Origin: Anoplopoma fimbria
Taxonomy: Eukaryota; Chordata; Actinopteri; Perciformes; Anoplopomatidae
DNA: 64,000 nt
Assembly: GCF_027596085.1 (NCBI RefSeq)
Contig: NC_072453.1
Coordinates: 5,977,448 to 6,041,447, forward strand
Direction: 5' to 3'
Translations under genes and position numbers: made by a program
The notes under the pieces: generated by a model
Databases searched by the model: none
What the model was told of the DNA's origin: nothing
What the model saw: only the letters and a program-made list of their open reading frames with translations
Shown: piece after piece, positions 1 to 13,172 of the stretch
Position numbering within the stretch: the first letter of the stretch is position 1
How the letters are laid out: every line of letters starts with the position of its first letter

Positions 1-348
1 ATCGTCAAAAATGCTAAATATAGCTAACACTGTTCACCAGGAAGTTAATTTATTTATTTAACCAGAACCTTTATGAATCTGGTCAGGGCCTGCAGAAGAC
101 TTGACAGTATCAAATCCAAGTCAATGTAAAGGTTGAAGGCAAATGACATACAATGTGCAACAGTAAAATTCAACCGAAATAAAATACAATACATATGAAC
201 AGTTCAATTAGCAGGGGCTTTACATCAAACAAACTACTTTAGACACTGAAAAGTCAACCAAAGAAAGCGCCACAGAAAGTTTACAACAAAAAAGGCATTG
301 TTAACAAATGTGGGAAATGAACCAATCAAAGTTGTAATGTCGTCCCAC
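1..348 (-). other. top2a: Left edge: intron of the topoisomerase II gene, no exon seen
   Basis: AT-rich sequence beyond the last exon visible in the window. I see no sequence resembling the next expected exon, which should carry the MSLMMTIINLAQ-type segment. On the minus strand there are overlapping AATAAA hexamers near 50-61, but nothing else suggests the gene ends here. The most likely reading is ordinary intron continuing off the window. Confidence 0.6.
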
Positions 349-3300
349 CTCTCCATGATGGTAGGCTGACATCTCAGCCACCGAGCCGGCCAACTGGGCC
401 ACCTTCACCTCCCGCTTGTCATTCCTCTTGAAGCAACTGAACAGGACCTTCCTCTGGCCTGGTTTCAGACCTGACATACACACAAATCCAGGCACATATT
501 AAACCACGCCCACACCTAACAAAGATTAAGATTTACAAACGTGTTCTTGGTAATCATCATCATCATTTCACACACCGTCCACCAGGCTGGGGATGGACCT
601 CTCATTGTCCGAGTTGGAGAAAAGTACCAGCTCCTTGTTGACAAAGTCGTTGTAAGAGAGGGACTTGGTGGACTGACTGTAAAGGTACTCCTGTGAAGAG
701 ACAGCGAAGAAATATTGTAAAACCCAACAATAAACAGTAATAAAGCAGATTAAATTGATCAATTGTTGGGACATTACCTCTGGCAGGTTGTGAGCCCTGC
801 GCTGACGCCTGTTGAGCATGAAGTTGGTCAGCCACACTTTACGCTCTTCCACTTTCTTCTTGCTAAAGGCCTGGGCAAAACAAAACAAAAAAAAGACACA
901 ATAATCAGATATTTAAACTCTAACTTATAATTAGATACTAGTCAGGAAGTTTGAGATTACTTATAGTGCCCCCTGTAAATTGTTTACAAAAGGGTCTCGA
1001 AAGTTTTAATTAGATTTTGTGTTATCATCCCAGGGTGTACTATAAATTTAATTGGCTAATTAAGGAGCCAACAAGAAGGGTGACATCTTACAAGGGTGAT
1101 AGCTTCATCATCTTCAGGTCCAGAGTACTTGAATGGGATACGGTGTTTCTGCATATCAGAGAAGTACTCCTTGGCTTCCTGCGATGTGCTGGTTCCCAAA
1201 CCTGGTTGGACAAAGGCCACAAAGGTTAGATAGAGCATTATAATGACACAAGGTTTTAACCATGACATTGGCCAGGTATGAAGGGGTGCTTACTTGTGCT
1301 TTTTACTACCACACAGGGGTTTTATAACAAACCTTTGTAGTATTTTGTTCTCCAAGATTTGTGGTTGGGCTGGCTGTCCTTCCATGCATTGTATTCAGGG
1401 ATACTGTAGAAAGACAGCTGAGTTTTCTTATGAGATGCCTAAAGAGAGGGGAAAAGGTAAGAAGTCTGTGTTTGATGACAAAATGGTAAAATCAGGATAG
1501 AATATGATCATCAAAGAGGATTCATAAAGAGTGATATTTGGACATAAATGGTAGAATTGTTGTCAAAAAGCAAGGGTTCTGTGGTTTTGACACCAGATGG
1601 CAGTGTTGTTGCAAATTTAGGGGGACTACTGAAAAAGTGTGGACCTTTACCAGGGCTAGAACTCATCCTTTGTTTCACATTATATGCTATATTCCCAAAC
1701 CATTTAGCTACTTTTGATAAATAATGAAATAACTTGTCAAACACAGCCCAGATATCTTGTGGTGTCAGTGTGAGACTATGCACCTTGATGATGGGGGTGA
1801 TGAACTCTTCTAGGAAGTTGTGGCGCAGCAGTGATGGCCAGTTATGGTGGATGAAGTTGATTAGAAGGCCCTTAATGTGGGAGCCATCTTGATCCTGTCA
1901 CAATTAAAGGAATACAGTAGAGTCAAGTCATATTAATGGTAACAGTAAAGATTAATCAACTCAAACTTTTACATGTCGCACTGCGCCTAAATTGAATTGG
2001 GTGACAAACGTAAAAAGTAAAGTTAACAAGGTGCTCTATGAAGATACATTTTAAAGGATGAATGATGTCTAAGATGAGAATAAAGACTCCTGTCACACCT
2101 GATCTGTCATGATCATGATCTTGCCATAACGCAGACTCTTGAGGGATTCTGGGTCGCTGTAGTTCTTCTTGTACTGAAGGCCAATGATCTTAATGATGCT
2201 GTTGATTTCAGCATTCTCCATGATCTGACGAGGAAGACCAAACAAATTTACCTTCAGCTGTTTGCTGAACAAATTACAGACAGATAATGCTCAATACGGT
2301 TCTCTGATTTAACCCATTATTTGATGTTTTAAGATATTGTTAATGCATCGGTTTCCATCCCAGGTAAATACAACACCAGCTATATATTTATGATATAAAA
2401 AACATGTGCATCTGCAGAAAACATGCAGCTGCCATCTAATGACTATGAGCAAAATGCTGTTGAGCCTAACCTGTTTGAGTGTGGCCTCCCGGACGTTGAG
2501 CATTTTTCCTCTGAGAGGGAAGACGCCATAGCGGTCCCTGCCGACCACTCCCAGCCCAGACACAGCGAGTGTCTTGGCCGAGTCTCCCTCAGTAAGGATC
2601 AGCGTGCAGCCGATGGAGTTCTTCCCACCTGCCAGAAAAGTTGGTTACTGCACAATGATGGCGGCTAATTTGCCTTCTCAACAGACCAAGACTGGACAAA
2701 GACCAAAACTGGCGTGTAAACAATACCTGCTTCGTTGGCATCGTCCAGTTTAGGAACCCCTTTGATTTTTGTGTGCTTTACACTCGAGCATTTCTTGTTT
2801 AGCTGGGTCTGAGCCTTGAAGTTCACCCAGTTCATGATACTTTCTACAATTCCACCAGATGTGGCCTATGGAGAACAGAAAATGAAGCGGAATTTGTGAT
2901 ATTCTGAATGATTAAACTTTGGAGGGTAAAGAAATCCATTGCCGGTGATTCTTCATTGGCACCTGTTTGATGAACTTGTCACTGAGAGGACAAGTGGACC
3001 CAAAGCTCTTCTGCTGCAGCGTCATGTTCTCTTTGGTCTGAGAGTCAAAGGTGGGGTTCTCAACCAGGCAATTGACAAACAGCCACAGGTGGTTCTTCAC
3101 CTGGATGGAGATGGAGTGGACAGTTCTTAGGTGTTTGATCTGCTAACAAGAGACTAGAAATCTCTGGAATATATTTCCAGCTACTTAGTATTGCTCCAGC
3201 GGTTATGACAACAATTCAATCACGTAATTTCAGCTTCGTACTGTACCTGGAAAGGCTTGATGGCCACCCCAGCTTTGTTCTTCTTCTTCACCACTTCAAT

Positions 3301-6300
3301 GAGCTTGCTAACCACCTGGTCAGCAACATAGTCAACGTGTCTCCCTCCCTGAGGTCCAGAGGACAAACACAAGATCCCATTTTCAGAATCAATGACATAA
3401 GTCTTAATCATAGTGACACAAAGTAGCCGGGAGAGCTGCCAAACTTGTACTTAGCTGCCAGAGGAGCCTGGTCTACTGGTTCAGTCAGCCAAAAAAAAAA
3501 AATGCCTCAAAGCAGCTCTACCATGTAAATTTAAACAGGTGCCCACTATTTCATCAGACTACTTACATTTTATTTATTTATTGGTTTATCTTTGAGGTCA
3601 CAACCCAGAGTCAATCTATTTCTCTGTTACACATAAACAATAAATGACATTACCTTGGTTGTAGCAATACTGTTGACAAAGCTGACTTGCTGGAAACCTT
3701 TCTCACTCATGGTGAGGCAGACCTCCCAGCGCTCGTTGGCAATCTCGTGGACTATGGTGAGGGCACTGCCGAGCTCGTCCACCTTGTCCTTCACATACAT
3801 GTCCACGTAGCTACGGAAGCCTACAAGCTGGAGTACAAAGGTGGTCTTAGTCTTGATCAAAAGATTTACCTTCCACAGGCTTATGCATTGACCAGTAGAA
3901 TCATAAACAGGTTAAAACCCAATAGGCAAATTAAAATGGTAGAAAATGAGTGGTGTGTTAATTTCTGTCTGTACATTTAAAATCTGTTATGCAAACTCCT
4001 GCATCAAAGCCATGTAAACTTTAACATGTAAAAAAATCCCTTTGAGAAATGTCATAATATATCATGTAGTACTCTGAATGCCAAGAAAAAACAGGTTACA
4101 TTTTCAAAACATTTTCCAGCACAAGGAGCTTTAACCAGCTTCAAAATGTAGTATTATGTTTCTGGAAGCTGTCTTGACATTTGTTGACTATGTTTTAAGT
4201 TAATTTTGAATCTTGCTAATGTTATTTGAAAGGACAAATACAAGAAATTTCTAGTTTGGTAAGAGATAACTGATTGGTAGGTGGTTGAGAGAAAGCAACA
4301 AGCGAAAAGTGAGAAAGAAAAATGAAACGGGATGGTAACTCACTGGCAGCCTCTTGCCATTGAAGAACACACGGACACCTTTGGAGACTCCAGCAATGTC
4401 ATAGGCCCTCCTGGTCATCAGAGCCACTGTGTCTTTGTCCAGGATGCTCATTTTAAACTTGGCTAGGTCTGGCCTGAAGGTGATGCAAGTGTATTCCTCT
4501 CCTTCAAAGGGTTTGATTTGGGAATCCCCTGTTCTGCCCATGTTGTCATACCAAGTCTGTGGAAAACATGGAGGAACTGTGAAATTACATATTTCCCTTA
4601 CAAGTTATGATAATTACAAAAGAGTAAATGTGGTCAGCCCAACCCCTACCTGCTTGAAGTTTTTCTTGGACTCTTTACAGGCAGTCTCTACAGTGAACTT
4701 TGTGCTAAAGATGTTGCAAAGCTTAGCACCATATCCATTGCGTCCACCTAAAGAAGAAGTGTTGATATGAAGATGTGGGCTAGGACACTAGAAAAGTAAT
4801 GGTCCACTGCTTAAACACAAAACATGGCTTTAGAATCTTCAAACAAAACCCTATGTGTGGCTTTAAATAACATTTGTGTTGACTTCCCAAGCATTATGTT
4901 CATGGTTTGCAATGATAATATTCCAATAAATACACTTCAGTCTTTAGAATTCCTATATTAGTCTCACCAGTGACTTTCTTCTCGTCATCATCATAGTTAC
5001 TGGAGGTGAGGAGCTGTCCAAAGATGAGAGCAGGCACATAGACCTTCTCCACTTTGTGCTCCACCACAGGGATACCCTTCCCGTTATTCCACACACTAAT
5101 GGTGTTGTTCTCACTAAAAAGCAAAAACATACACACACATTTCATCATGTGCTTCTGGGATACCAAGGAACGCAGTTGAGCTGGGGCTATTTGACAACTT
5201 ACAAGCAAAGAGACACTGTGGTGGGATCATAAGATATTTTAAGATCTTAAAAGGTAATTCAATGTTATATATTACTCACACATCTATGTTGATTTTGATG
5301 ATGGACATGCTCTTGTCCCTCTGCTTATTGTCAGATGCATTTACTGTGGAAACGCAGGGAAAAAAGCCTCAGTATAGTAGGACAGCCAAGTGACAGCCAG
5401 CAAATTGTCTACTTACATGATACATAATCTTAAATTATGTGAGCCATTTACTCACCAAGGATCTCATCAAAAATCTTGTAAAGCCCAGGCACAAACGTCA
5501 CATCACGGCAGTTCAGTCCATCATCCTCATCATACACCCACATTTGCTGAGGAAAGAAGTATAATATGAACCATTAATTCTATGTTCTCTTTATCAAAAT
5601 CCTGAAACTCTGCAGGAGCCAAATTCTTCAGAAATGTATCTAAAAAAGGCCACCCACACATTAGCTTCTGTGAGATTTAACCACGAACTTGAATCAATAA
5701 AGGTTTATTAGAGAAGCCATCAATTTCAAAGTGATAGACATGGCCGTGTGACCTCTTACTTGGGTGACAGGCTCTACAGAGCCAACGTAGGAGTCCGGTC
5801 GGAGCAAAATGTGCTCCAACTGCGTCTTCTTCTGATAGATCCTCTCCACTGACAGCCGCTTCGGATCTTTCTTCGTCTTTTCCAACGGCTTGTTTTCAAA
5901 GAAGGCCTGCTGGGAATGACACAGGGTTATCTTTTGAGTTTTCTCGCATTGCAGTCCAGACTGCAGCAGGAGTTATATTTGTGTTACAAGCAACCTTGGT
6001 ACAGTGTACAACAGAATCTGCAGTGACACCAGCTCAAACAGCTCTACAGCCTTGTGATTACTTGAATCTTGAGTTTTAATGTTGACAAAATTTCTGACAA
6101 TTTGGTAAACACAAATACTAAGTCTACTAAAAAAATAATAATAAATCAGTGAAGTCTTGTCTACTAAACACCCTCTTGTAGTTCCTGGGATCTGATTTCA
6201 ATGTGTTGCTCAAAGGCACATCAGGAGGGCAGATGCTTGAACGTTGCTGGTTAAAGACACGCTTTTTATTTGGAAAAAGACACGTGTAATCCACACCATC

Positions 6301-6789
6301 TACACATATAATTATGATTGATAATGCCACACTTTGAATGATCTTCCCAGGGGGATTAACTGCAACATTAGCTAACGTTTTGATACTAACGTTAATTGAA
6401 TGCAACATTAGTTCAGGAAACTTTATTTCTTAATTGATGTGATGCAACGTCCCTTTAGGGTTAACAATAGCCTTTCTAAGTAACGTTTGCAGGATGGTTT
6501 CTAAACATGCATTGGCCTGCAGCTACATCACAGCCGATGGTGTGCAGTGTGTCTGGGAGAGTTAGTTACTGAGCATTGTCCTTTGCTTGACAAGTGCAGT
6601 GCGGATAGTTGTGTTAAAGTTCTTACTACTAACTAGCGTCAAACGATGTTAGCTTAGCACATTAGAACCGTTGCTAAGAATTCTCACTAACAATAACGTT
6701 AGCTGCTGGCTAGTTCCTCGGTAGGTTAGCAGGTTAGCTAGCAGCAAATATCTTCGTTTCGGTAAAGTTACCTTCAGTGGTTCCGCCAT
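349..6789 (-). CDS. top2a: DNA topoisomerase II alpha, N-terminal half (partial gene)
   Basis: ATP-dependent type II topoisomerase that passes one DNA duplex through another in the nucleus. Coding exons in transcript order: 6772-6789, 5760-5909, 5456-5546, 5280-5343, 4968-5113, 4650-4747, 4344-4556, 3654-3827, 3247-3348, 2963-3100, 2727-2865, 2471-2628, 2099-2224, 1784-1894, 1333-1438, 1092-1201, 778-870, 576-690, 349-470. All junctions keep frame and give 758 codons from MAEPLK. Visible parts: GHKL ATPase with EIL-VNASDN (about 84-92) and the GRNGYGAK nucleotide loop (158-165); TOPRIM with EGDSA (458-462) and the DQDQDG metal-binding acidic run (538-543); start of the DNA-gate domain (SNSDNERS, KPGQRKVLF). 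The catalytic tyrosine exon lies off the window. The short N-terminus and the csf3/med24/lrrc3c neighbours favour top2a, although many residues also match TOP2B. No breaks seen. Confidence 0.93.
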
Positions 6790-6930
6790 TCTTCTTATTT
6801 ACTGCTTAACCCCGGTGCTTCCAATAACTCTTAGACTACGTTTAAAACTAACGTTAGCTAACAAACTACCACCTCAACTGTTGCCTGGCTGCACTAAAAC
6901 GTTCCGTCTCTGACTGAATCGAGAACCCAC

Positions 6931-7071
6931 TTTGAAAATTCAAAACTTGGAGGTAACCTCTCCCGCCAGCCTCATTGACCAATCAGACGAAGGGGCCTCT
7001 GACGTTCAGCAGCCAATAGCCGACGGTTGAGGAGTATTGGAAGCCCGCCCACATTGTGTCTCACGGCCAAT
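6931..7071 (-). promoter_or_regulatory. top2a: top2a promoter: CHR-like palindrome plus four CCAAT boxes
   Basis: Upstream of the top2a ATG there is a TTTGAA/TTCAAA palindrome at 6931-6944, matching the cell-cycle homology region core TTTGAA on both strands. CCAAT boxes follow at 6979-6983, 7013-7017, 7036-7040 (as ATTGG) and 7067-7071. Relative to the minus-strand gene, three are inverted and one is forward. Mammalian TOP2A promoters are TATA-less and driven by several inverted CCAAT boxes bound by NF-Y, with G2/M timing through CHR elements. The site spacing of about 30 bp fits that. The start site itself was not located; it probably lies near 6840-6910. Confidence 0.7.
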
Positions 7072-7089
7072 CAACTTCCCCAGATAGAA

Positions 7090-8690
7090 AAGAATAGAAT
7101 AAGATACATGTTCGGAAATAAATGAGCAAATTAAGATATGTATCATTGACAAAATATCATCTTAAACTAAAAAAAAAGGGTTGACAACTAAATACCGTGT
7201 TATTGTTTATCATAAAAACAGTCCATTTAATTGTGATATAATTCTGATTGGTAATAACTGGCCAATGTGAAAAAACCATTACATGTGTAAACTGTGATTG
7301 ATTGACTGAATAAGTGATTTCTTATGGATCACATGTTCATGATTAAGCTACAATACATTCACCAACACTGATAGGTGAGCTGAAACAATTTCGTTGGTCT
7401 ACCAATATCTTACAAAACATTATTAAATCAACCTTTTACCAATACATGTCTAGGTCTATATGCATGCACAGTTAACAGCACATATCTCATTTATAAAGTG
7501 ATCAGCTGAGTATATGAACATTGGTATGTTTTTTTTTATATATAGGCTATAGGGTACTGTTGCACACTGGAAAAGCTCAACATGAGATTAGAGTGCTGCC
7601 TTTGAGCTTAAAAGGTGTTGGGAGACGGTTATTGGGTGAGCAGTGTCAGAACTACAGCCCATTAACCCTTTGGGGTTATGTGTAAAAGGGGTTGTAATTT
7701 CCACACAGTTCAATGGATATTGATGTAAACACCATTAAACCATAGAGTTAGCACTTTGCTTGCGCTGTATGTACTATAGGCTACATACAGTGTGTAGACA
7801 CATATCTTAAAAAATGTAATTCTGTTACAAGACCTTTTGTAACTCATAGAAGTTTTATTAAACACACACTATTGTTCAAGCGCTTCAAAAGCTTTTGACC
7901 TTAATCTAGGTGAAACAAATTCAGGTTAGGCCTCATCAAATTATTGACTAGAGCTTTAGCTCTTGTAATCAAGTCTGTGATACAGTTGTATTCTGTTCCA
8001 TTATAAAATAACATGTCTGACTTATTACTATGCCTAACTGGTTACCAATTTATAGGCCTTTCTTTATTGATGTGATATCGAAAAAGCTACTGTATGGCAC
8101 TTTTAAAGCTTTGCCATGTTCTTTGAAGCCTAATATGCTTGCTGTATAATCCTGCAGGATTTTCAAGGATCAGAGAAACTGTGATATTCACAGCTGCAGA
8201 ATGACATTCAGAATTCACAGAGCTAAGAAATGTTGCAGTAACGTCTGTGTGCACATTCTACCTCATTACATCTCTTTTAAGCTGCACCTGCAAAGTCGGC
8301 AAATAATTTACCACCTCACCGAGAAGTCAAGTGTTCATCAGCACCTGAGGTACTTGTATCAGCCAAAGTAGCCTACAGCAGGTGACAGCTGCTTCTTACA
8401 CACAGGCTAAATAGGTTTAGTACTGAAGATGTGAATCTCATAACAAGGAAATAGTAGCAGGTTCAAAATTATTCTCTTTTGAATAATCAGAGAGTCAACA
8501 AAACTGGCACATTTTAAGATATACATTCACGATAAATGAATGAAAGAACTATAGTAACATTTTAAAATACGTCATAGAAATACTGGTTGACATTGATCGC
8601 TCGGATGGTTTAGACAAACGAGCAATAACCACTACAAGCGCACATATTTTCTCAGTATTCCCTAATAAACCACCGTTCATATGTACCTTT
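7090..8690. other. Intergenic, nothing recognised
   Basis: AT-rich DNA between the top2a promoter and the first repeat. I see no ORF with coding character, no RNA gene and no clear mobile-element termini. Confidence 0.6.
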
Positions 8691-8714
8691 TGGACACTAA
8701 GGATACAACCTGTT

Positions 8715-8803
8715 ATATAATGTTATGTATATATATCCTTCCTGTAAGTCGCTTTGGATAAAAGCGTCTGCTAAATGACTGTAATGTAATGTAATGTAAT
8801 ATG
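8715..8803 (+). repeat. 3' tail of an L2-type LINE or tRNA-derived SINE
   Basis: The stretch contains GTAAGTCGCTTTGGATAAAA followed by GCGTCTGCTAAATG and then a short tandem TGTAA repeat. This is the 3' tail shared by fish L2/RSg-1-type LINEs and the SINEs they mobilise, such as the salmonid HpaI family. Only the tail is recognisable; no SINE head with A and B boxes was found upstream, so this is a truncated copy. Confidence 0.8.
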
Positions 8804-9829
8804 TACTGTAATGTACAAAAGACAGTGTTTTCCTGGGAGTGCAATGTTCTCTCTTTCTCAAAGAGTTCAATTCCAATTTTGCTGAAAATATCAATAGTCT
8901 CTCCCATCACCTCTTCCTCTCTCCTACAGTTCCTCCAATCTCTCTGTCACACACGCATACACACTGCACATGATAGCTGCCTAAAAGCTATTTAGCGGCA
9001 AATTAGTTTATCTCCCGAGAAGTGTGGCGATGCAGTTTCATGATATTCCTTAACTGATGCTTTTAAAGCTTAGTATCATCGTGCAGAGCTTTCCTTCATG
9101 TCAGCTGATGTAAATTGATTCAGGAGTTTAGGGTTTAAGACAGCATTATAGAGAAAAGACAGGATTTTGTTCAGTAGCAAACATCAGCTTTTACATTTCT
9201 AGGCCGTATCAGTGAATGGAAATGCAGTACCCTGATTTATCTAACAGTTCCATCATACTTATCTGTCTTCCTCTGCTTTGTTGCCCACTCCTCTGACCTT
9301 GGCATGATAATAATAGGGCTGAGGAGCTTAGCTTGAGCTGTAGTCCAGCAGATGTAGTAGAGTGTATGTACACAAAGACACACACAGCTTCACACATGAA
9401 TGAAGGTGCCAACACACATTACAGTATGATTTTGCAATTGGTATCTTCTGCCAGAAAGAAAGATTGATCCTGACTCCTTTAAGAAATATAATAGAATGTC
9501 AAGCCAGCCGCCCTCATAGTTGTTTTTTCATACCTGCAACACAAGGGATCAGATATGCTACCTTGAAAATAGAACATTTTTGATCCACCTGAAAAGGAGA
9601 CAATTTAGACTCAAATGTTCTTGTTGAGCCTCTATATGTATTTTTCTAAAGAAGAATTGTGAACAGTAGCAGTGTTTAGTCTTTTTTAAGATCGAATTCA
9701 CTGTTACCTTCAGAAATATTCCTTCATCACATCATAGCTGTAACCAGATGCATAATCCAAAGGAAAAAAACAACAACAACAAAACAAACGAGATAGAACA
9801 TGTTCCTTTTTATTGTTTAAGAGGTGAAT

Positions 9830-9968
9830 AAACAGAGCCAGGCTAGCTGTTTCCCCCTGCTTTCAGTCTGTATGCTTAACTAAGCTAACTAGTCTAGTAT
9901 TTAACGAATTTAACAGATGTGAGAGGGGTATCAATCTTTATTTAACTCTTGGCAGGAGAGCAAATAAT
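9830..9968. mobile_element. Terminal fragment of a palindromic non-autonomous DNA transposon
   Basis: Contains GGCTAGCTGTTTCCCCCTGC, a TATGCTTAACTAAGCTAACT-like stretch, and then GGGGTATCAATCTTTATTTA running into AACTCTTGGCAGGAGAGC. The right end of the fuller copy at 25245-25845 has the same order of motifs. This family is very common in percomorph fish. Only one end is present here. Confidence 0.65.
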
Positions 9969-12639
9969 ATTTATATTACTAATATTTGTGAAAATGTTTA
10001 ACTAATCATTTTAATGGTAAAATGGTACATAGAAGACAATCTGACAAATTAGGTAGTTAAGCAAATTCATGTTGATGTAGAATAACTTCTATTGGCTTCT
10101 GATACATTTTTCTAGGAGTACTATTTTTCTTTCAAATGTATTTATCCAAAGAGTAGAACATTTCAAGGTAATTTATGTTTTTTGTTGTTGTTGCAACTAT
10201 GCCATTGCTATTCGAATCTTGTAGCACACACACAGAATTCCTCTTATCTATTTCTAGTGGGCAGTTTGAAACGGGGAATACTAAGTACTTGGCATCCAAA
10301 AATAGTCATCCATCTGAAGTTGCTGAGAGACGTTAGCAAAGTAGATGGACACCCTGGCTCTCAGTACCACCTGCTTTCCTGTTTATTTATTGATGGGCCT
10401 GTGTTTTTCTGTGGCCTGATACAGCTTGACTATTGGGGAAGGAGGGTAACTTGATGTGTCATAGATCTGTTGATAGCTGTCTAAAGGGACTGTTTGGTGC
10501 AACTTGATGTCATACAAGGCTGGAGCTGCTTTACAGATATTAGGGTGACAGGAAAACAACTGCTGATTCCCGCTGAGCACTTGAAAGAGCTTGTGCCAGA
10601 AGAAACCTGGGTTGTGAAAGCGATATATCTGTTGACAGTACAGTGACAAGGATGCCTTTCAACATTATATCTTCATTTAGGCTCCTGTCATGGAAAATTG
10701 GGATTTTAAAGGTTTTCATGCATGCAATCTTTATGAAATGTAATCTTTATGACATATAGTCATATCATTTTGTAATCTTTAAGAAACATTTGAATATATA
10801 CAAATGCTTTAAGATGAGATTGAATTATAACAATGCTGAAAGTGAATTAAATTGTGGCGTTTGTGGGTCACCCTTTAGTTTGAGCCCCTGCTGTGAAGAT
10901 GTTTGAGATTTCCTGCTTATAAGAATGGTATCTGGTACAATGAAGCGTTCTATGGTAGAGATGTTTATATGATTTCATTGGAAGCACTACTTTATAAGGC
11001 TGAATGTAACACACAGTAGGGTGCTCAGTCTTTAGTAGGTACGCCATGCATGCACTGATTAAAGTTCTGTGAGAGAATAGAGGAATATTGTTTTTGTACG
11101 TTTGTTGCCTCACTCTCCTCTCACTCTAGAGAGAAACTGATTGAGTGGACCATCAGAGCTCTCTGAAAATACTCCTGAAAGTAATTTTGAAAATAAGGGT
11201 TTAATGTTGAAATGTGGGGCTGCAAAAATAGAACTATTTGAGAAATTTCATTGTTGATTTTGACATACATGCACTTCCATTGGCTCAGATTTGGAACTAC
11301 TACCATCTGATTTTCAGATGGAATCGCCACTACTTGATCTCAAAGAAACAGTTCAACATTTTCTGAAAAACATCTATTTGTTTTTTTTCCTCTTATAAGA
11401 ATAGTATAATTTTTTTCATCTAACTCTAACTCTCAAAACAGAATGTAAGTGTATATCCCAACATACTTGTATAACACTATTACTAGGTGCATACATGAGA
11501 TCTAATCATATCTCTTCCCACAATTCATTGGGAAAATGTTTCTACTTGAACTCTTTAAAGGTTTTTCATTGAGAAAAGTTACTGTGTGAGAGCTGGAGAT
11601 GTGTACTCTTTTCTGGAATTCACTCCCTCATGAGTTTGCATAAGTGAATTCACTTGAGTTCACATCAGTGTTTCTGAGTAATTATTTCCTGGCAAGGACT
11701 AGTCGCATTTCTTCCTGTGGGTGTTAGATGAACGACAGCAAGTAGAGCATGTAGAGCGTAACGTGCGTACTGATATGAAAACGCTCAACTAGAATGAAAT
11801 AATGGTGGAAATGAGAAAAATTGAAATTACAGCTTCATGTTTACTGTGAGCATTTAGCTCAGATAATTTCCAAGTGTATGACAGATAAATAGCCTGCTCA
11901 CAGAAAAACATGTAAATGAGAAGGGAAAACTAGATGACAATAAAATGTGACTTGTGGATAGTCAAACCCTCCACATACCTTTGAAGACCTCCCACTGGTG
12001 TTTAGGGAAGTCTTCTACAATAAACCTCTAACCTTTATTGAAAGACGTTTTGGGTCATGTTTTGACCACCACATTTCCAGCAATGTACTTTGAAATCTAT
12101 AACATGACCTTTAAGGTGAACACCCCTCCCTGGTTGTCATTGTGAACATGTCTGAAAGACACAATGAAGGACTAAGAATTATTAATTACTTTAAAAGGGC
12201 AGTGGAAAACAGCTTTAACCACCTCTATCCTGTGTTGGCAGGCAACTGTAACAACTTAACATTTAAGACGCCATATATCACAATCACTGACGCCACTTTG
12301 ATGATTGTACACTTGTGAGAAATGTTACCACCCAGTGTTTTGCAAACATCACGATGCATTTGCAGCAAAAGGAACACCTTTTATTCACAGCGTGCAGAGT
12401 AAGAACCTTTTTTCTTCAGCAAGGTCACAGCTAATATGAATTCAAGAAAGGAAGCAGACTAGATTAACCAGCTTCATCAGCTGGCAGAGTGAAATACAAG
12501 CACCCTAACCTAAATTGTATTGACTGAGATTGTCCATGTGTGCATAAATTGTTCCTCTGCATGTATCAGTCAGGTTAAGACACCATTAGGGTCCCTATTA
12601 GCTGACCAAAATAGCACTGACTCAAGTCCTTTAAAATAA

Positions 12640-12975
12640 TTTACAGACATGCATGATCCCTACAGGCTGAATTGGAATCACTTTGGTGAACCCTTGACCT
12701 TTTGTTTAGCACCATAATCAAGTCAATATCCTACCAGTATTTTGGTTTAAGACCAAATACCTGCAAAACTAATGATATTACAATCAGCCTTAGCTGTACA
12801 TTGTGTTAAATGCTGATTAACAAATGTTAGCATGCTAACTCGCGACAAAATGATAGTGGACATGGTAACCATTATTGATGCTAAACATCAGCATGTTGTC
12901 ACTTTAACAAGTAAGCATGTTAGCAAAGCTACACTATGCAAATACAGAGCCGCTAGCATGGCTGTAGAAACTCAA
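12640..12975. repeat. Interspersed teleost repeat (TTAGCATGCTAAC type)
   Basis: Contains a degenerate run of motifs familiar from a widespread fish repeat: TGAACCCTTGACCTTTTGTT, GGTTTAAGACCAAATACCTG, CAAAACTAATGATATTACAA, then GTTAGCATGCTAACTCG and two later AGCATGTTAGC-like blocks. I infer a degraded non-autonomous element; its class cannot be settled from sequence alone. Confidence 0.6.
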
Positions 12976-13104
12976 TATAAAATGTTTTTGTTAACCCTGA
13001 TGAGATAAAAAAAGAAAAAATGTATAAAGCAAAGTGTTGAGAAAGGCCAAAGAACATAACTTTGTATTGCAGGTTTTAGTTTTTTAGTAACCATCTTGAT
13101 ACTC

Positions 13105-13172
13105 TTTTAATTAATCTCACAACCCCATGTGAGGGCCCCAATCCCCAGGTTGGAAACCAATGACCTAAAACA
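13105..13172. repeat. Repeat fragment with CCCCAGGTTGG motif
   Basis: The segment reads AACCCCATGTGAGGGCCCCA, then ATCCCCAGGTTGGAAACCA, a short motif found in many dispersed vertebrate repeats. It is too short to place in a family. Confidence 0.4.

Noticed and set aside
1..348. Possible early end of top2a using AATAAA near 50-61 after read-through of the GAG|GTGGGA donor
   Set aside because: The donor fits the position where human TOP2A exons also join and AATAAA is expected by chance in AT-rich introns. The gene more likely continues left.
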